NCBI GenBank assembly: GCA_016782355.1
Contig: JADHYP010000048.1
Span: forward strand, 1 to 9,187
Source: Candidatus Syntropharchaeum sp.
GTDB lineage: Archaea; Halobacteriota; Syntropharchaeia; Alkanophagales; Methanospirareceae
Reading direction: 5' to 3'
Length of the DNA stretch: 9,187 bases
Shown here: positions 1-6,503 of the stretch, one piece after another
How the letters are laid out: each line of letters starts with the position of its first letter
Numbering within the stretch: the stretch's first letter is position 1
Position numbers and translations under genes: made by a program
The notes under the pieces: generated by a model
What the model was told of the DNA's origin: nothing
Database searches by the model: none
What the model saw: only the letters and a program-made list of their open reading frames with translations

Positions 1-929
1 TCCAGAGGCACTGCATGCGGAATACCTAATAAAACTGCAAAATCGTAATCCACGTTTACGTCCCCGGAGTTATAAAGGTCCCTGATTAAAGCAGCCGCTT
101 TCTCGCCTGCAACCGGATACTCATCCAACCCACCGATTATGTGGTCTATTTCGATACCTTCAGCCGCTAATTCATCCAGAATTTTATCCGAGTATCCTCG
201 AATCTTTTTCAAGCCCACTTCTTTATCGAGATTGGCAATATTGACGATTTGCGAAGGTGCGGCGACTTTATTCACAGCCCTTAAAATATCGGCAAACATA
301 AAAACCGTCTCTTTTTTCGCATTTAAAACGCATATTCCCTTTTTACCCTTACCAATAAGCTCAAGCAGCCGGTTTGCAACGTCTATTTTCGAATCTCCTT
401 TAGATGGCGGAATATAACTTTTGCAGGCTGCTCCAACTTCTTTTTCTAACTTCGTTGCCACTTCAAGCATTCTCTTCTGCCGCTCAAACTCATCACCGCT
501 AATTATACCTGCTTTATAAGCCGATTCCAAAGTCAGGATAACGCCCACCGTGTTGTCCCTGTATCCTGCATGCACGTTCACTGCTATCACCTTACATCCT
601 ACTCCACTATCCGCTACCGCCTGATGCAAGTCTTCGCCTATTATCATACTCGAACAGGTGCCTATCACACCCATCAACGCCGGATGAAACATCTCTTCCG
701 CTTTTTTCAGCACCTCCACGAGCGATTCATGCCCGCCAAACACAAAATCGGTTTCGTTCATCGCCGAAGTTAAAACGTGCATACCATCTTCTTCAAGCAG
801 TCGGCTGTGTTTGAAACTGCATCCTGCGGGACCATGCAGAACTGCAACGCCTGCATCCAAATCGCGGAGCGTATAAAGAGCAGCTACTATCGCACTCGGT
901 CTCGGATGCAGTATCATTTCCTCGCTCAT
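1..929 (-). CDS. cfbD: Ni-sirohydrochlorin a,c-diamide reductive cyclase, catalytic subunit (partial, C-terminus off the window)
   Basis: I translated this gene by hand from the reverse strand: 309 codons are open, starting [20 protein letters not shown]. It matches the nitrogenase-like CfbD family (formerly NflD, methanogenesis marker 13), which with the iron protein CfbC performs the ATP-driven reductive cyclisation in cytoplasmic coenzyme F430 synthesis. The conserved segments HGPAGCSF (Cys37) and [14 protein letters not shown] (Cys92) are the expected cysteine ligands of the subunit-bridging iron-sulfur cluster. NETDFVFGG (about 58-66) is also typical. The chosen ATG has GGAGG upstream (941-945), a rather long 11 bases away; ATG at residue 5 is a less likely alternative. 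By comparison with family members of roughly 350-370 residues, about 50 C-terminal residues are missing past the window edge. It lies downstream of ade on the same strand after a 77-base gap. Family assignment is confident; full-length integrity cannot be judged. Confidence 0.9.
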   Translation of the reverse strand, partial: MSEEMILHPRPSAIVAALYTLRDLDAGVAVLHGPAGCSFKHSRLLEEDGMHVLTSAMNETDFVFGGHESLVEVLKKAEEMFHPALMGVIGTCSSMIIGEDLHQAVADSGVGCKVIAVNVHAGYRDNTVGVILTLESAYKAGIISGDEFERQKRMLEVATKLEKEVGAACKSYIPPSKGDSKIDVANRLLELIGKGKKGICVLNAKKETVFMFADILRAVNKVAAPSQIVNIANLDKEVGLKKIRGYSDKILDELAAEGIEIDHIIGGLDEYPVAGEKAAALIRDLYNSGDVNVDYDFAVLLGIPHAVPL

Positions 930-952
930 TCTCTTGTCATCCTCCTTTTTAT

Positions 953-972
953 CCTCTTTTCTAAAGAAGAGG
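953..972. promoter_or_regulatory. Inverted repeat between ade and cfbD
   Basis: CCTCTT at 953-958 pairs perfectly with AAGAGG at 967-972, and two further weak pairs close an internal loop. On the minus-strand transcript it lies downstream of the ade stop and about 10 bases before the cfbD ribosome binding site. It could be a weak hairpin ending or attenuating ade transcription, or an operator for cfbD. The stem is short and has no following U-tract, so function is uncertain. Confidence 0.3.
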
Positions 973-1006
973 TTAGTTAGCAATAAAAAGTTTGTATTAT
1001 AACTTT

Positions 1007-2716
1007 TCATTTAAGCAGCGCAACTATTCTCCGTTTCTCCACGTCCACCAACCCCTTATCCGTTATCTTCAGCGCGGGTATCACCGGTAAAGCGAGGAAA
1101 GAGAGTGTAATAAAAGGAGCTCGCAGTTTACAACCCATCTCTGAAATTTTATCGTCCATATCTTTTTGTTTTTTTACCGCATAATCCAGCCCTTTATCGG
1201 TCATTAACCCTGCAATAGGTAGTTCTAACTCGCTCTTTACCTCGCATCCGCTGCACAGAACAATTCCACCGCCTATTTTTTTTAAGCGGTTGCAAGCGAA
1301 AGCCATGTCTTTTTCGTTTGTTCCTATAACAACGATATTATGAGAATCGTGAGCGATAGAGGAAGCGACAGCACCGTTTTTCAATCCAAACACTTTTACG
1401 AAACCCAAGCCCATATTGCCAGAGTGGTGATGTCTTTCGACCACGGCAATTTTTAATATATCTCGAGCTATGTCTATACCGCTTATCGCCTCTATAATCT
1501 CCTCAGTCAGGAGTTCGCCTTCTATCAAACCAATTATTCTCACCTTTCTCGCTCTTTCCAGCTTTATCTCAAAATCCTCTGGCTTTACTTGCTTTATCCT
1601 TACACTTTCGCCGTATTCTGGATAAAAATGCTTATGGTCATATCCGGTGCGAGAAGCAAACTCAGTCTTCCCATTCACTATCACTTTCGCTACTTCAAAT
1701 TTCTCCAAATTTTTTAACAACACGATGTCAGCGATTTTACCGGGCGAAATGCATCCCAAAAAACCGTCTAATTTGAACCATTGCGCTGGATTTATCGTGC
1801 ACATCTGCACTGCTTTTACAGCGTCTATGCCTTCTTCAATGGCTCTTCTCAAAACATGGTCTAAATAGCCTTCTTCCTTTAAATCGAGCGGTGTTCGGTC
1901 GCCGTCGGTGACGAGCATGCAATTCCTCGTATCTACGGATTTTAACAAAGGAGCGATATTTTTCAAGTTCTTTGCCACTGAACCTTCTCTTATCATCACC
2001 CGCATACCCAGCCGGAGTTTTTCCCGCGCTTCATCATGCGAGACACTCTCGTGGTCCGAGCCGACACCACTTAAGACATAAGCGTTTAGCTCTTTACCGC
2101 TGAGTAGCGGAGCATGCCCATCTATTGGCGTTTTTAACTGCTTTGCAACCTCTATTTTCTTCCATACCTCCTCCTCTTTTGTTATGACACCACCGTAATT
2201 CATCACCTCTGCCAGGCCTATGACCCCTTCCATCTGCAGCAGCTCCTTTATTTCTTCATGTCCTATCCTCGCACCCGGGGTCTCAAGTTCAAGAGAAGGG
2301 TCGGTAGAAGGCACGCATGAAGGAGCCATGCAAAATACTTTTAGCGGCGTTGCCTTTGCCTCCTCTAAAATCGCTCTTATTCCCTCGATTCCTAAGACAT
2401 TTGCTATCTCATGCGGGTCCGCCACCACCGCAGTCGTCCCACGAGGCACTACTGCCTTTGCAAACTCGCTTACCGAAAGCATACTCATTTCTACGTGCGT
2501 ATGCCCGTCTATCAATCCGGGAACTGCATAATTATCCTTCGCTTCTATTTCCTCCCTACCCTCGTATCTTCCTAATCCCACGATTAAACCACGAGCAATC
2601 GCAATGTCGGTTTCGTATATCTCGCCACTGCATACGTTCACGAGGTTTGCGTTTTTTAGCACTAAATCCGATTTTTCTTTGCCTGCGGCGATGTCAATTA
2701 AATTCTTTGGCTTCAT
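1007..2716 (-). CDS. ade: Adenine deaminase
   Basis: This 569-residue protein is a full-length adenine deaminase, converting adenine to hypoxanthine and ammonia in purine salvage in the cytoplasm. An N-terminal composite domain (about 1-65) leads into an amidohydrolase barrel with metal-binding His72 and His74 (DGHTHVEMSM), ADPHEIANV at 99-107, Glu170 in GLAEVMN, His201 in DGHAP, His222 in SDHES and Asp271 in VTDGDR. The characteristic C-terminal adenine deaminase domain follows, with the VVERHHHSGNMGLGFV and GAVASSIAHDSHNIVVIG motifs. Length and domain order are normal. The start MKPKNLIDIAAGKEKSDLVL aligns with the usual family N-terminus although no clear Shine-Dalgarno precedes it. It diverges from vapB. 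A 69-bp internal segment (2580-2648, residues Asn24 to about Ile45) is duplicated exactly in the non-coding stretch beyond vapB. Substrate specificity is inferred from the family. Confidence 0.95.
   Translation of the reverse strand: MKPKNLIDIAAGKEKSDLVLKNANLVNVCSGEIYETDIAIARGLIVGLGRYEGREEIEAKDNYAVPGLIDGHTHVEMSMLSVSEFAKAVVPRGTTAVVADPHEIANVLGIEGIRAILEEAKATPLKVFCMAPSCVPSTDPSLELETPGARIGHEEIKELLQMEGVIGLAEVMNYGGVITKEEEVWKKIEVAKQLKTPIDGHAPLLSGKELNAYVLSGVGSDHESVSHDEAREKLRLGMRVMIREGSVAKNLKNIAPLLKSVDTRNCMLVTDGDRTPLDLKEEGYLDHVLRRAIEEGIDAVKAVQMCTINPAQWFKLDGFLGCISPGKIADIVLLKNLEKFEVAKVIVNGKTEFASRTGYDHKHFYPEYGESVRIKQVKPEDFEIKLERARKVRIIGLIEGELLTEEIIEAISGIDIARDILKIAVVERHHHSGNMGLGFVKVFGLKNGAVASSIAHDSHNIVVIGTNEKDMAFACNRLKKIGGGIVLCSGCEVKSELELPIAGLMTDKGLDYAVKKQKDMDDKISEMGCKLRAPFITLSFLALPVIPALKITDKGLVDVEKRRIVALLK
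2580..2648. repeat. 69-bp direct repeat, copy 1 (inside ade)
   Basis: These 69 bases inside the ade coding region are identical to 3227-3295, in the same orientation, 647 bases apart. In ade they encode NLVNVCSGEIYETDIAIARG and the following LI. Homology stops abruptly on the left; on the right a single mismatch is followed by only three more matching bases. This copy is the source, because it sits in a normal conserved coding context. Confidence 0.97.
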
Positions 2717-2772
2717 TTTCTAGTTTTATACAAAGAAAACTTGTGAGATGCGATAGAAAAATGATTAATCCG

Positions 2773-2787
2773 AAAAATTTATAAATA
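2773..2787. promoter_or_regulatory. Probable vapB TATA box, possibly shared with ade
   Basis: AAAAATTTATAAATA is a strong archaeal TATA-box match. Its centre near 2782 predicts transcription starting around 2807, about 10 bases before the vapB ATG, in line with the absence of a clear Shine-Dalgarno sequence. The core TTTATAAA is its own reverse complement, so it could also serve ade, with a leader of about 40 bases. The ade assignment is less certain. Confidence 0.6.
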
Positions 2788-2817
2788 CTAAAGACTTGTT
2801 ACAATAAGTAATGAAAA

Positions 2818-3057
2818 ATGTCTCACAAAACAATAACGCTCTCGGAAGATGCGTATAATGTTTTGAACACTCTGAGGAAAGGCAAAGAATCGTTTACTGA
2901 TGTGATACTTCTGGACTTCACGGAAAGCAAATCACGTGATCTGTTGAATTATGTCAAGGCGATGGAAATAGACCGGGAAACATTGATTTTGGCTTCGGAT
3001 GTGGAAGAAATATATAAAAATAGAGACAAAGTAAAATTTGAAGAGAGGGATTTTTGA
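2818..3057 (+). CDS. vapB: VapB-type antitoxin (UPF0330 family)
   Basis: This 79-residue protein resembles the archaeal UPF0330 (DUF217) antitoxins that pair with PIN-domain VapC RNases. TITLSEDAYNVLNTLRK (about 5-21) and GKESFTDVILLD (about 22-33) match the family's ribbon-helix-helix-like N-terminus, and the acidic C-terminal part (EEIYKNRDKVKFEERDF) would wrap the toxin. Antitoxins of this class bind DNA, repress their own operon and neutralise VapC. The stop codon overlaps the ATG of the vapC remnant as TGATG, the usual translational coupling of a vapBC pair. The antitoxin frame is intact while the toxin is destroyed, so it is now an orphan. It may be decaying, or may serve as an anti-addiction partner for another VapC. 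Family confidence is good; current function is unknown. Confidence 0.85.
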   Translation: MSHKTITLSEDAYNVLNTLRKGKESFTDVILLDFTESKSRDLLNYVKAMEIDRETLILASDVEEIYKNRDKVKFEERDF

Positions 3058-3184
3058 TGGTCTGTTTTGATACGGATTTTTTACGTTGATTTCAAGTATT
3101 GTTTTGGCTAATGGGGATAAACTCATCACAAGGAACATCAAACATTTTGAGCGGGTTACAGGACTATTGGTTGAATCGTGGTGA
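3057..3184 (+). pseudogene. vapC: vapC toxin remnant with internal deletion and frameshift
   Basis: The ATG overlapping the vapB stop begins MVCFDTDFLR and then stops. MVCFDTDFL is the conserved first strand of a PIN-domain VapC, including its first catalytic Asp. From about 3086, in another frame, the sequence reads LISSIVLANGDKLITRN, then IKHFERVTGLLVESW and a stop at 3182-3184. This is the C-terminal PIN signature (family form roughly ANGxxLITRNxxHFERV). About 37 of the usual roughly 130 codons survive, and the internal acidic active-site residues are gone. The two pieces are separated by an internal deletion whose junction lies near 3083-3088. No active toxin can be made. I recognise this from VapC family patterns, not from an alignment. 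Confidence 0.85.
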
Positions 3185-3355
3185 TATTTAGCTTAGAAGG
3201 ATTGCGGTAGCGTCTTCATGGTAGTAACGATTAAACCACGAGCAATCGCAATGTCGGTTTCGTATATCTCGCCACTGCATACGTTCACGAGGTTTTCGTC
3301 CGTGGTAGGCGCTTCCCTTTCTTTTATTTTATGTACAACTCCTGCTTCTGTTTTC
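3185..3355. other. Non-coding stretch with copied gene fragments
   Basis: This stretch lies between the vapC remnant and the end of the alcohol dehydrogenase gene. It holds the second copy of the 69-bp ade repeat (3227-3295) and, just before it, a 12-base match (3209-3220) to the 3' end of the alcohol dehydrogenase gene. The remaining bases (3185-3208 and 3296-3355) show nothing I recognise. Read on the minus strand, the ade fragment sits in a short open frame ending at TAA near 3195, but that frame has no ATG start upstream. Confidence 0.6.
3227..3295. repeat. 69-bp direct repeat, copy 2 (intergenic ade fragment)
   Basis: This is an exact copy of 2580-2648, in the same orientation. It contains neither the ade start codon nor any conserved catalytic residue, so it is a non-functional shard. 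Complete identity suggests either a recent event or ongoing homogenisation. Recombination between the two copies would delete the ade start, vapB and the vapC remnant. Confidence 0.97.
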
Positions 3356-4513
3356 TCATTCCCCCGACCACAATCTCTCGAATATTTTTACAGCGTCTTC
3401 ATGCTCGATTTTACGTGGATTGCGTGCTAAGTATCCCTTCTCCTTCGACATAGCTTCAGCCAACTCCTGTAAATCCTCCTCTGGCACGTCCAAATCAGCA
3501 AGTCGTGTTGGCAATTCCAGCTTTTCAAGCAAGCCCCTAACACGTGCAACCGCCCTTGACGCCGCTTCTTCCTCCGTCAGCTTCGATACATCCTCGCCCA
3601 TTTCTCGTGCTACCTTCACTAACTTATCCCTGGCTACAGGTGCGTTATACTCCATAATATAAGGCAGAGCAAGCGCAGCAGCGACGCCGTGTGGAATTTT
3701 ATACTTCGCTCCGAACGTATGCGCCGCTGCATGACCCACGATAACGCCTGCATTTCCAAATGCCATCCCGCCCAGCATCGCTGCTAACGACATTTTCAAA
3801 CGAGCATCGAGATTATCGCCGTGTGAAAATGCTACTTCTAAATTATCTGCAATCTTCCTTATCGCTTCCAACGCAAAAGAATCGGTCAGCGGGTTTGAGC
3901 CCGTGGATAAAAACGCTTCGATTGCATGACTCAATGCGTCCATGCCCGTTGAAGCAGTTACCTTTGCCGGCATCGTAGCGGTGAACGAAGGTGAAATCAA
4001 AACAACGTCTGCGAGATTATAAGGACTTGCTATCGCCTTTTTCTTGCCTTCCACGATGATGAGTGTGAATGGAGTAGCTTCTGCACCTGTCCCGGCAGTT
4101 GTCGGGACTAAAATTTTCGGCACGCTTGGGTTCGCAATCTTGTTCGCACCCATAAATTCGCTTACTCCCTGCCCCGGGTTCGAAGCTGCCGCAGATGCAA
4201 CCTTTGCCATATCCATCACACTTCCGCCTCCAACGCCTACTATCAGGTCGTACTTCGCTGCTCTTGCAGCCCCGGCGACCGTTTCCGCAGCCGCTAAAGT
4301 CGGTTCCGACTCCACAATATCAAAAACGTTCACTTCCACCGCTTCCTTCAACGTTTTTTCCACTTTTTCAAGCAACCCCGCTTTTTCTATCGTCGCATCA
4401 GTAACGATAAGTGCTTTTTTCGCTCCCAACCCTTTCGCCTCTGCACCTATTTTCTCCTCTACTCCGTCACCAAAAACAACTCGTTTTGGCAACTGAACTG
4501 CATACGTTCCCAT
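3356..4513 (-). CDS. Iron-containing (group III) alcohol dehydrogenase
   Basis: This protein belongs to the iron-activated NAD(P)-dependent alcohol dehydrogenase family, cytoplasmic enzymes that interconvert alcohols and aldehydes or ketones. From the upstream in-frame GTG it is 388 residues, a normal length. Numbered that way, it has the nucleotide-binding GVGGGSVMDMAK (96-107), PTTAGTGAEAT (140-150) and metal ligands Asp195 and His199 (STGMDALSHAIEA), His264 (VGHAAAHTFG) and His278 (KIPHGVA). The spacing matches the Asp-His-His-His set of the family. I prefer the ATG at residue 4 (4513): AGGAG lies 8 bases before it, whereas it would overlap the GTG at 4522, leaving about 385 residues. It is the last gene of an apparent three-gene operon, 14 bases behind the membrane-protein gene. 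Substrate cannot be deduced; the two small partners are unusual company for such an enzyme. Confidence 0.93.
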   Translation of the reverse strand: MGTYAVQLPKRVVFGDGVEEKIGAEAKGLGAKKALIVTDATIEKAGLLEKVEKTLKEAVEVNVFDIVESEPTLAAAETVAGAARAAKYDLIVGVGGGSVMDMAKVASAAASNPGQGVSEFMGANKIANPSVPKILVPTTAGTGAEATPFTLIIVEGKKKAIASPYNLADVVLISPSFTATMPAKVTASTGMDALSHAIEAFLSTGSNPLTDSFALEAIRKIADNLEVAFSHGDNLDARLKMSLAAMLGGMAFGNAGVIVGHAAAHTFGAKYKIPHGVAAALALPYIMEYNAPVARDKLVKVAREMGEDVSKLTEEEAASRAVARVRGLLEKLELPTRLADLDVPEEDLQELAEAMSKEKGYLARNPRKIEHEDAVKIFERLWSGE

Positions 4514-4527
4514 TTTTACCACTCCTG

Positions 4528-4746
4528 TTATTTTTTTTCAAATTCTTTGAACATCTTTCTAAAGTAAAGAAATGTTATGATACCTGCAATCCCACAGGTT
4601 TCTAAACCCATTGCTGCCAGCCACCAAGCTTCTATTTGACCAAAAAACCAACCTAGTAAAACAGACACGGAAATTGTCATTAAACCATAAGCAATAATAG
4701 AATATGTTCTACCATAGAAATCAACTTCAGCGTTCTGCTTATCCAT
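4528..4746 (-). CDS. Small two-helix membrane protein of unknown function
   Basis: I do not recognise a family. From the ATG the product is 72 residues. A charged N-terminus (MDKQNAEVDFYGRTY) is followed by hydrophobic helices at about 15-35 and 41-62, joined by the short loop GQIEAWW, and by a basic/acidic tail ending MFKEFEKK. The topology is probably a helical hairpin in the cytoplasmic membrane. The single Cys51 sits within the second helix. The ATG at 4746 has AGGAG 9 bases upstream, better spaced than the in-frame TTG at 4752, which has only 3 bases. The gene begins 12 bases after the glycine-zipper gene and ends 14 bases before the alcohol dehydrogenase start, so co-transcription is likely. 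It might anchor or assist a membrane process linked to those genes, but nothing in the sequence shows this. Confidence 0.75.
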   Translation of the reverse strand: MDKQNAEVDFYGRTYSIIAYGLMTISVSVLLGWFFGQIEAWWLAAMGLETCGIAGIITFLYFRKMFKEFEKK

Positions 4747-4758
4747 AATCAATGACTC

Positions 4759-4929
4759 CTATCCCTTCTCTTTTATACTCTCTTCCTCTAATCCATGACC
4801 TACCATAGCACCAATAATACCACCAATTACAGCTCCAATAGGCCCACCTAAAGCGGCACCAGCAAAAAGACCAGCTGTGCCGCCAGCAGCTAAACCAAGT
4901 CCTGATGCCTCCTTTTTCTTTTCATTCAT
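4759..4929 (-). CDS. Glycine-zipper small membrane protein
   Basis: From the ATG this is a 56-residue peptide. A charged head (MNEKKKEAS) is followed by one long Gly/Ala-rich hydrophobic stretch (about 10-46) with repeated GxxxG spacing, for example GGTAGLFAGAALGG and GAVIGGIIGAMVGHG, and an acidic/basic tail (LEEESIKEKG). Such glycine zippers pack helices tightly and occur in membrane-inserting or oligomerising small proteins; no specific function can be named. A TATA box (4950-4959) lies about 26 bases upstream of this ATG, so the transcript probably begins at or within a base or two of it, which supports this start over the in-frame GTG at 4944. It is the first gene of the apparent operon with the two-helix protein and alcohol dehydrogenase. 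Composition and clean signals make it a credible gene. Confidence 0.75.
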   Translation of the reverse strand: MNEKKKEASGLGLAAGGTAGLFAGAALGGPIGAVIGGIIGAMVGHGLEEESIKEKG

Positions 4930-4949
4930 ACTTACTTTTAACACCTACA

Positions 4950-4959
4950 TATATAAAAA
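4950..4959 (-). promoter_or_regulatory. TATA box of the glycine-zipper/alcohol dehydrogenase operon
   Basis: On the minus strand the sequence reads GGTTTTTATATATG. The box centre is about 26 bases from the ATG at 4929, predicting a leaderless transcript. It begins 3 bases beyond the gatB stop codon, so the operon is separately promoted yet packed against gatB. Confidence 0.65.
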
Positions 4960-4962
4960 CCA

Positions 4963-6447
4963 TTACTCTTTAACTAAATTACTTTTTTGTCCTCTGCTAT
5001 CAACTCCCCTTATTTTCCCTCTTATCATCCGATGAACCTCTTGTGGAGTGGCTCTGCCTCTTGTTTTTTTCATCACCAGCCCGACGAGGAAATTCAACGC
5101 TTCTTTTTTACCTTCTTTATAATCCTCCACTGCACTTTCATTCTCCTTTAATACCTCCAACACCGCCTTTTCCATCTCTTCTGCACCTATACTTGCCAAT
5201 CCCTTCTTTCTCACGATTTCATCGGGTTTACCTCCTCGGTCAAGCATCTCCCTTATTATTTCCGTCGCACCTCGCTCTGTAATCACGCCCTTTTTCAAAT
5301 ATCTTAAAATGGAAACGAAATCGTCAGTAGAAATCCTTTCTGCTGCCTCTCGCATCGAAATAGCGCGATAATTTAGCTCGCCCTTCAGAACATCCGCCAC
5401 CCACGTAGCGCTCAACCCTGCATCTATTTTTGATGCCACCACTTCGTAAAAATTCGCTATGATTATGTCGAAAGTCAGCGAATTCGCATGCTCCCTCGTT
5501 ATGGAATACCGCGAGACGAACCGCATCTTCTTTTCGTCCGGAAGCTCCGGTATCTCCTTCCTTATCTCTTCCATCCGGTCTGAAATACGAATAGGCACGA
5601 GGTCCGGCTCCGGAAAGTACCTGTAATCATGCTCAAACTCTTTCGTCCGCATAGAAAGCGTGATGCCACGCACTTCGTCATAATGCCTCGTCTCCTGCTT
5701 TACTTCAATACCCCGGCGCAATAAGTTCTTTTGCCGCGTTATCTCAAAAGATAAAGCGCGCTCCACTCCTTTATAAGAAGAAATGTTCTTCACCTCTGCC
5801 CTTTCTCCTCCTCCCACTGATATATTCGCATCAACCCGCATCGCACCTTCCAGGTCGCCATCAAACACGTCTAAATACCCCAATATGCTCCTTAGCTTAC
5901 CTAAAAATATACGTGCCTCCTTTGGCGACCTCAAGTCTGGCTCGGTCACTATCTCCAATAACGGTATCCCCGACCTGTTATAATCCACCAGAGCATATTT
6001 CGCAGTATCTATCGTTCCCCTGTACACCAACCTGCCGGGGTCTTCCTCCATGTGCACCCTTCTTATCCTTATCTCTCTCTCCTTCCCGCCGTTACCACCA
6101 CTCTCACTCTCTATTCTCACAAGCCCCTTCAAAGCAATGGGGAAATCATATTGCGTAATCTGGAAACCCCTCGGGAGGTCGGGATAATAATAATTCTTCC
6201 GGTAGAAAATTATCTCCGGTTGAATGGTGCAGCCCAACGCAAGCGCCACTTTTATGCCATATCCTATCGCACGCTCGTTCACCACAGGCAAAGCACCCGG
6301 TAAGCCCAGGCACGTTGCACACACGTGCGTGTTTGGCTCGGAGTTCTGATAGTCAGTAGAGCAGGGGCAGAACAATTTCGACTTCGTAAGAAGCTGTGCA
6401 TGGCATTCTAACCCTATTTTCACGTCGTTTTTGCTTTCGCTTTTCAT
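4963..6447 (-). CDS. gatB: Aspartyl/glutamyl-tRNA amidotransferase subunit B
   Basis: This 494-residue protein is GatB, the kinase and amidation subunit of the GatCAB complex. The complex converts Asp-tRNA(Asn) to Asn-tRNA(Asn), and in many organisms Glu-tRNA(Gln) to Gln-tRNA(Gln), in the cytoplasm. Archaea generally use GatDE for the glutamine reaction, so the asparagine route is the likelier job here. Visible signatures are IGLECHAQL at 11-19, the zinc-binding cysteines 27, 29, 43 and 46 (FCPCS and CATCLGLPGALP), YYPDLPRGFQITQYD at 87-101 and HMEEDPGRL with DYNRSGIPLLEIVTEPD in the catalytic core. The C-terminal third has the helical GatB/YqeY tRNA-binding tail (NFLVGLVMKKTRGRA near the end). 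Length is slightly above the usual 475 or so. gatA and gatC are not in the window. It diverges from rps19e, and a TATA-like sequence about 25 bases before the ATG suggests a leaderless mRNA. Confidence 0.96.
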   Translation of the reverse strand: MKSESKNDVKIGLECHAQLLTKSKLFCPCSTDYQNSEPNTHVCATCLGLPGALPVVNERAIGYGIKVALALGCTIQPEIIFYRKNYYYPDLPRGFQITQYDFPIALKGLVRIESESGGNGGKEREIRIRRVHMEEDPGRLVYRGTIDTAKYALVDYNRSGIPLLEIVTEPDLRSPKEARIFLGKLRSILGYLDVFDGDLEGAMRVDANISVGGGERAEVKNISSYKGVERALSFEITRQKNLLRRGIEVKQETRHYDEVRGITLSMRTKEFEHDYRYFPEPDLVPIRISDRMEEIRKEIPELPDEKKMRFVSRYSITREHANSLTFDIIIANFYEVVASKIDAGLSATWVADVLKGELNYRAISMREAAERISTDDFVSILRYLKKGVITERGATEIIREMLDRGGKPDEIVRKKGLASIGAEEMEKAVLEVLKENESAVEDYKEGKKEALNFLVGLVMKKTRGRATPQEVHRMIRGKIRGVDSRGQKSNLVKE

Positions 6448-6463
6448 CTATCTGCATCCAATC

Positions 6464-6479
6464 ATTATTTATTTTTATT
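6464..6479 (-). promoter_or_regulatory. Probable gatB TATA box
   Basis: The minus strand reads AATAAAAATAAATAAT, centred about 25 bases from the gatB ATG at 6447. With no Shine-Dalgarno before that ATG, a leaderless transcript is likely. The match is AT-rich but imperfect. Confidence 0.5.
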
Positions 6480-6486
6480 CCATAAG

Positions 6487-6496
6487 TTTTTTTATA
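6487..6496 (+). promoter_or_regulatory. Probable rps19e TATA box
   Basis: TTTTTTTATA lies about 44 bases before the rps19e ATG and predicts a start site near 6518-6520, giving a leader of about 17-19 bases. It drives the rps19e/PDCD5 pair in the direction opposite to gatB. Confidence 0.55.
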
Positions 6497-6503
6497 CTTT
6501 GAG

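Noticed and set aside
139..980. Three plus-strand open frames at the left edge
   Set aside because: They lie wholly or mostly opposite cfbD, whose reverse-strand translation is continuous and matches a known family.
2317..2784. 155-codon open frame on the plus strand
   Set aside because: It lies antisense to the well-supported ade gene, and its product is low in family-like features, so it is a frame shadow.
2580..3295. The 69-bp repeats as ends or target-site duplications of a mobile element
   Set aside because: The region between them contains the genuine ade 5' end and no transposase or terminal inverted repeats, and 69 bp of coding sequence is not a usual target duplication.
4044..4496. 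150-codon open frame on the plus strand, rich in Ser/Ala/Pro
   Set aside because: It is the mirror of the alcohol dehydrogenase gene, whose metal ligands and nucleotide-binding motif are clear on the other strand.
4514..4522. Upstream GTG start for the alcohol dehydrogenase
   Set aside because: The AGGAG ribosome binding site overlaps this GTG; it is correctly spaced for the ATG nine bases later.
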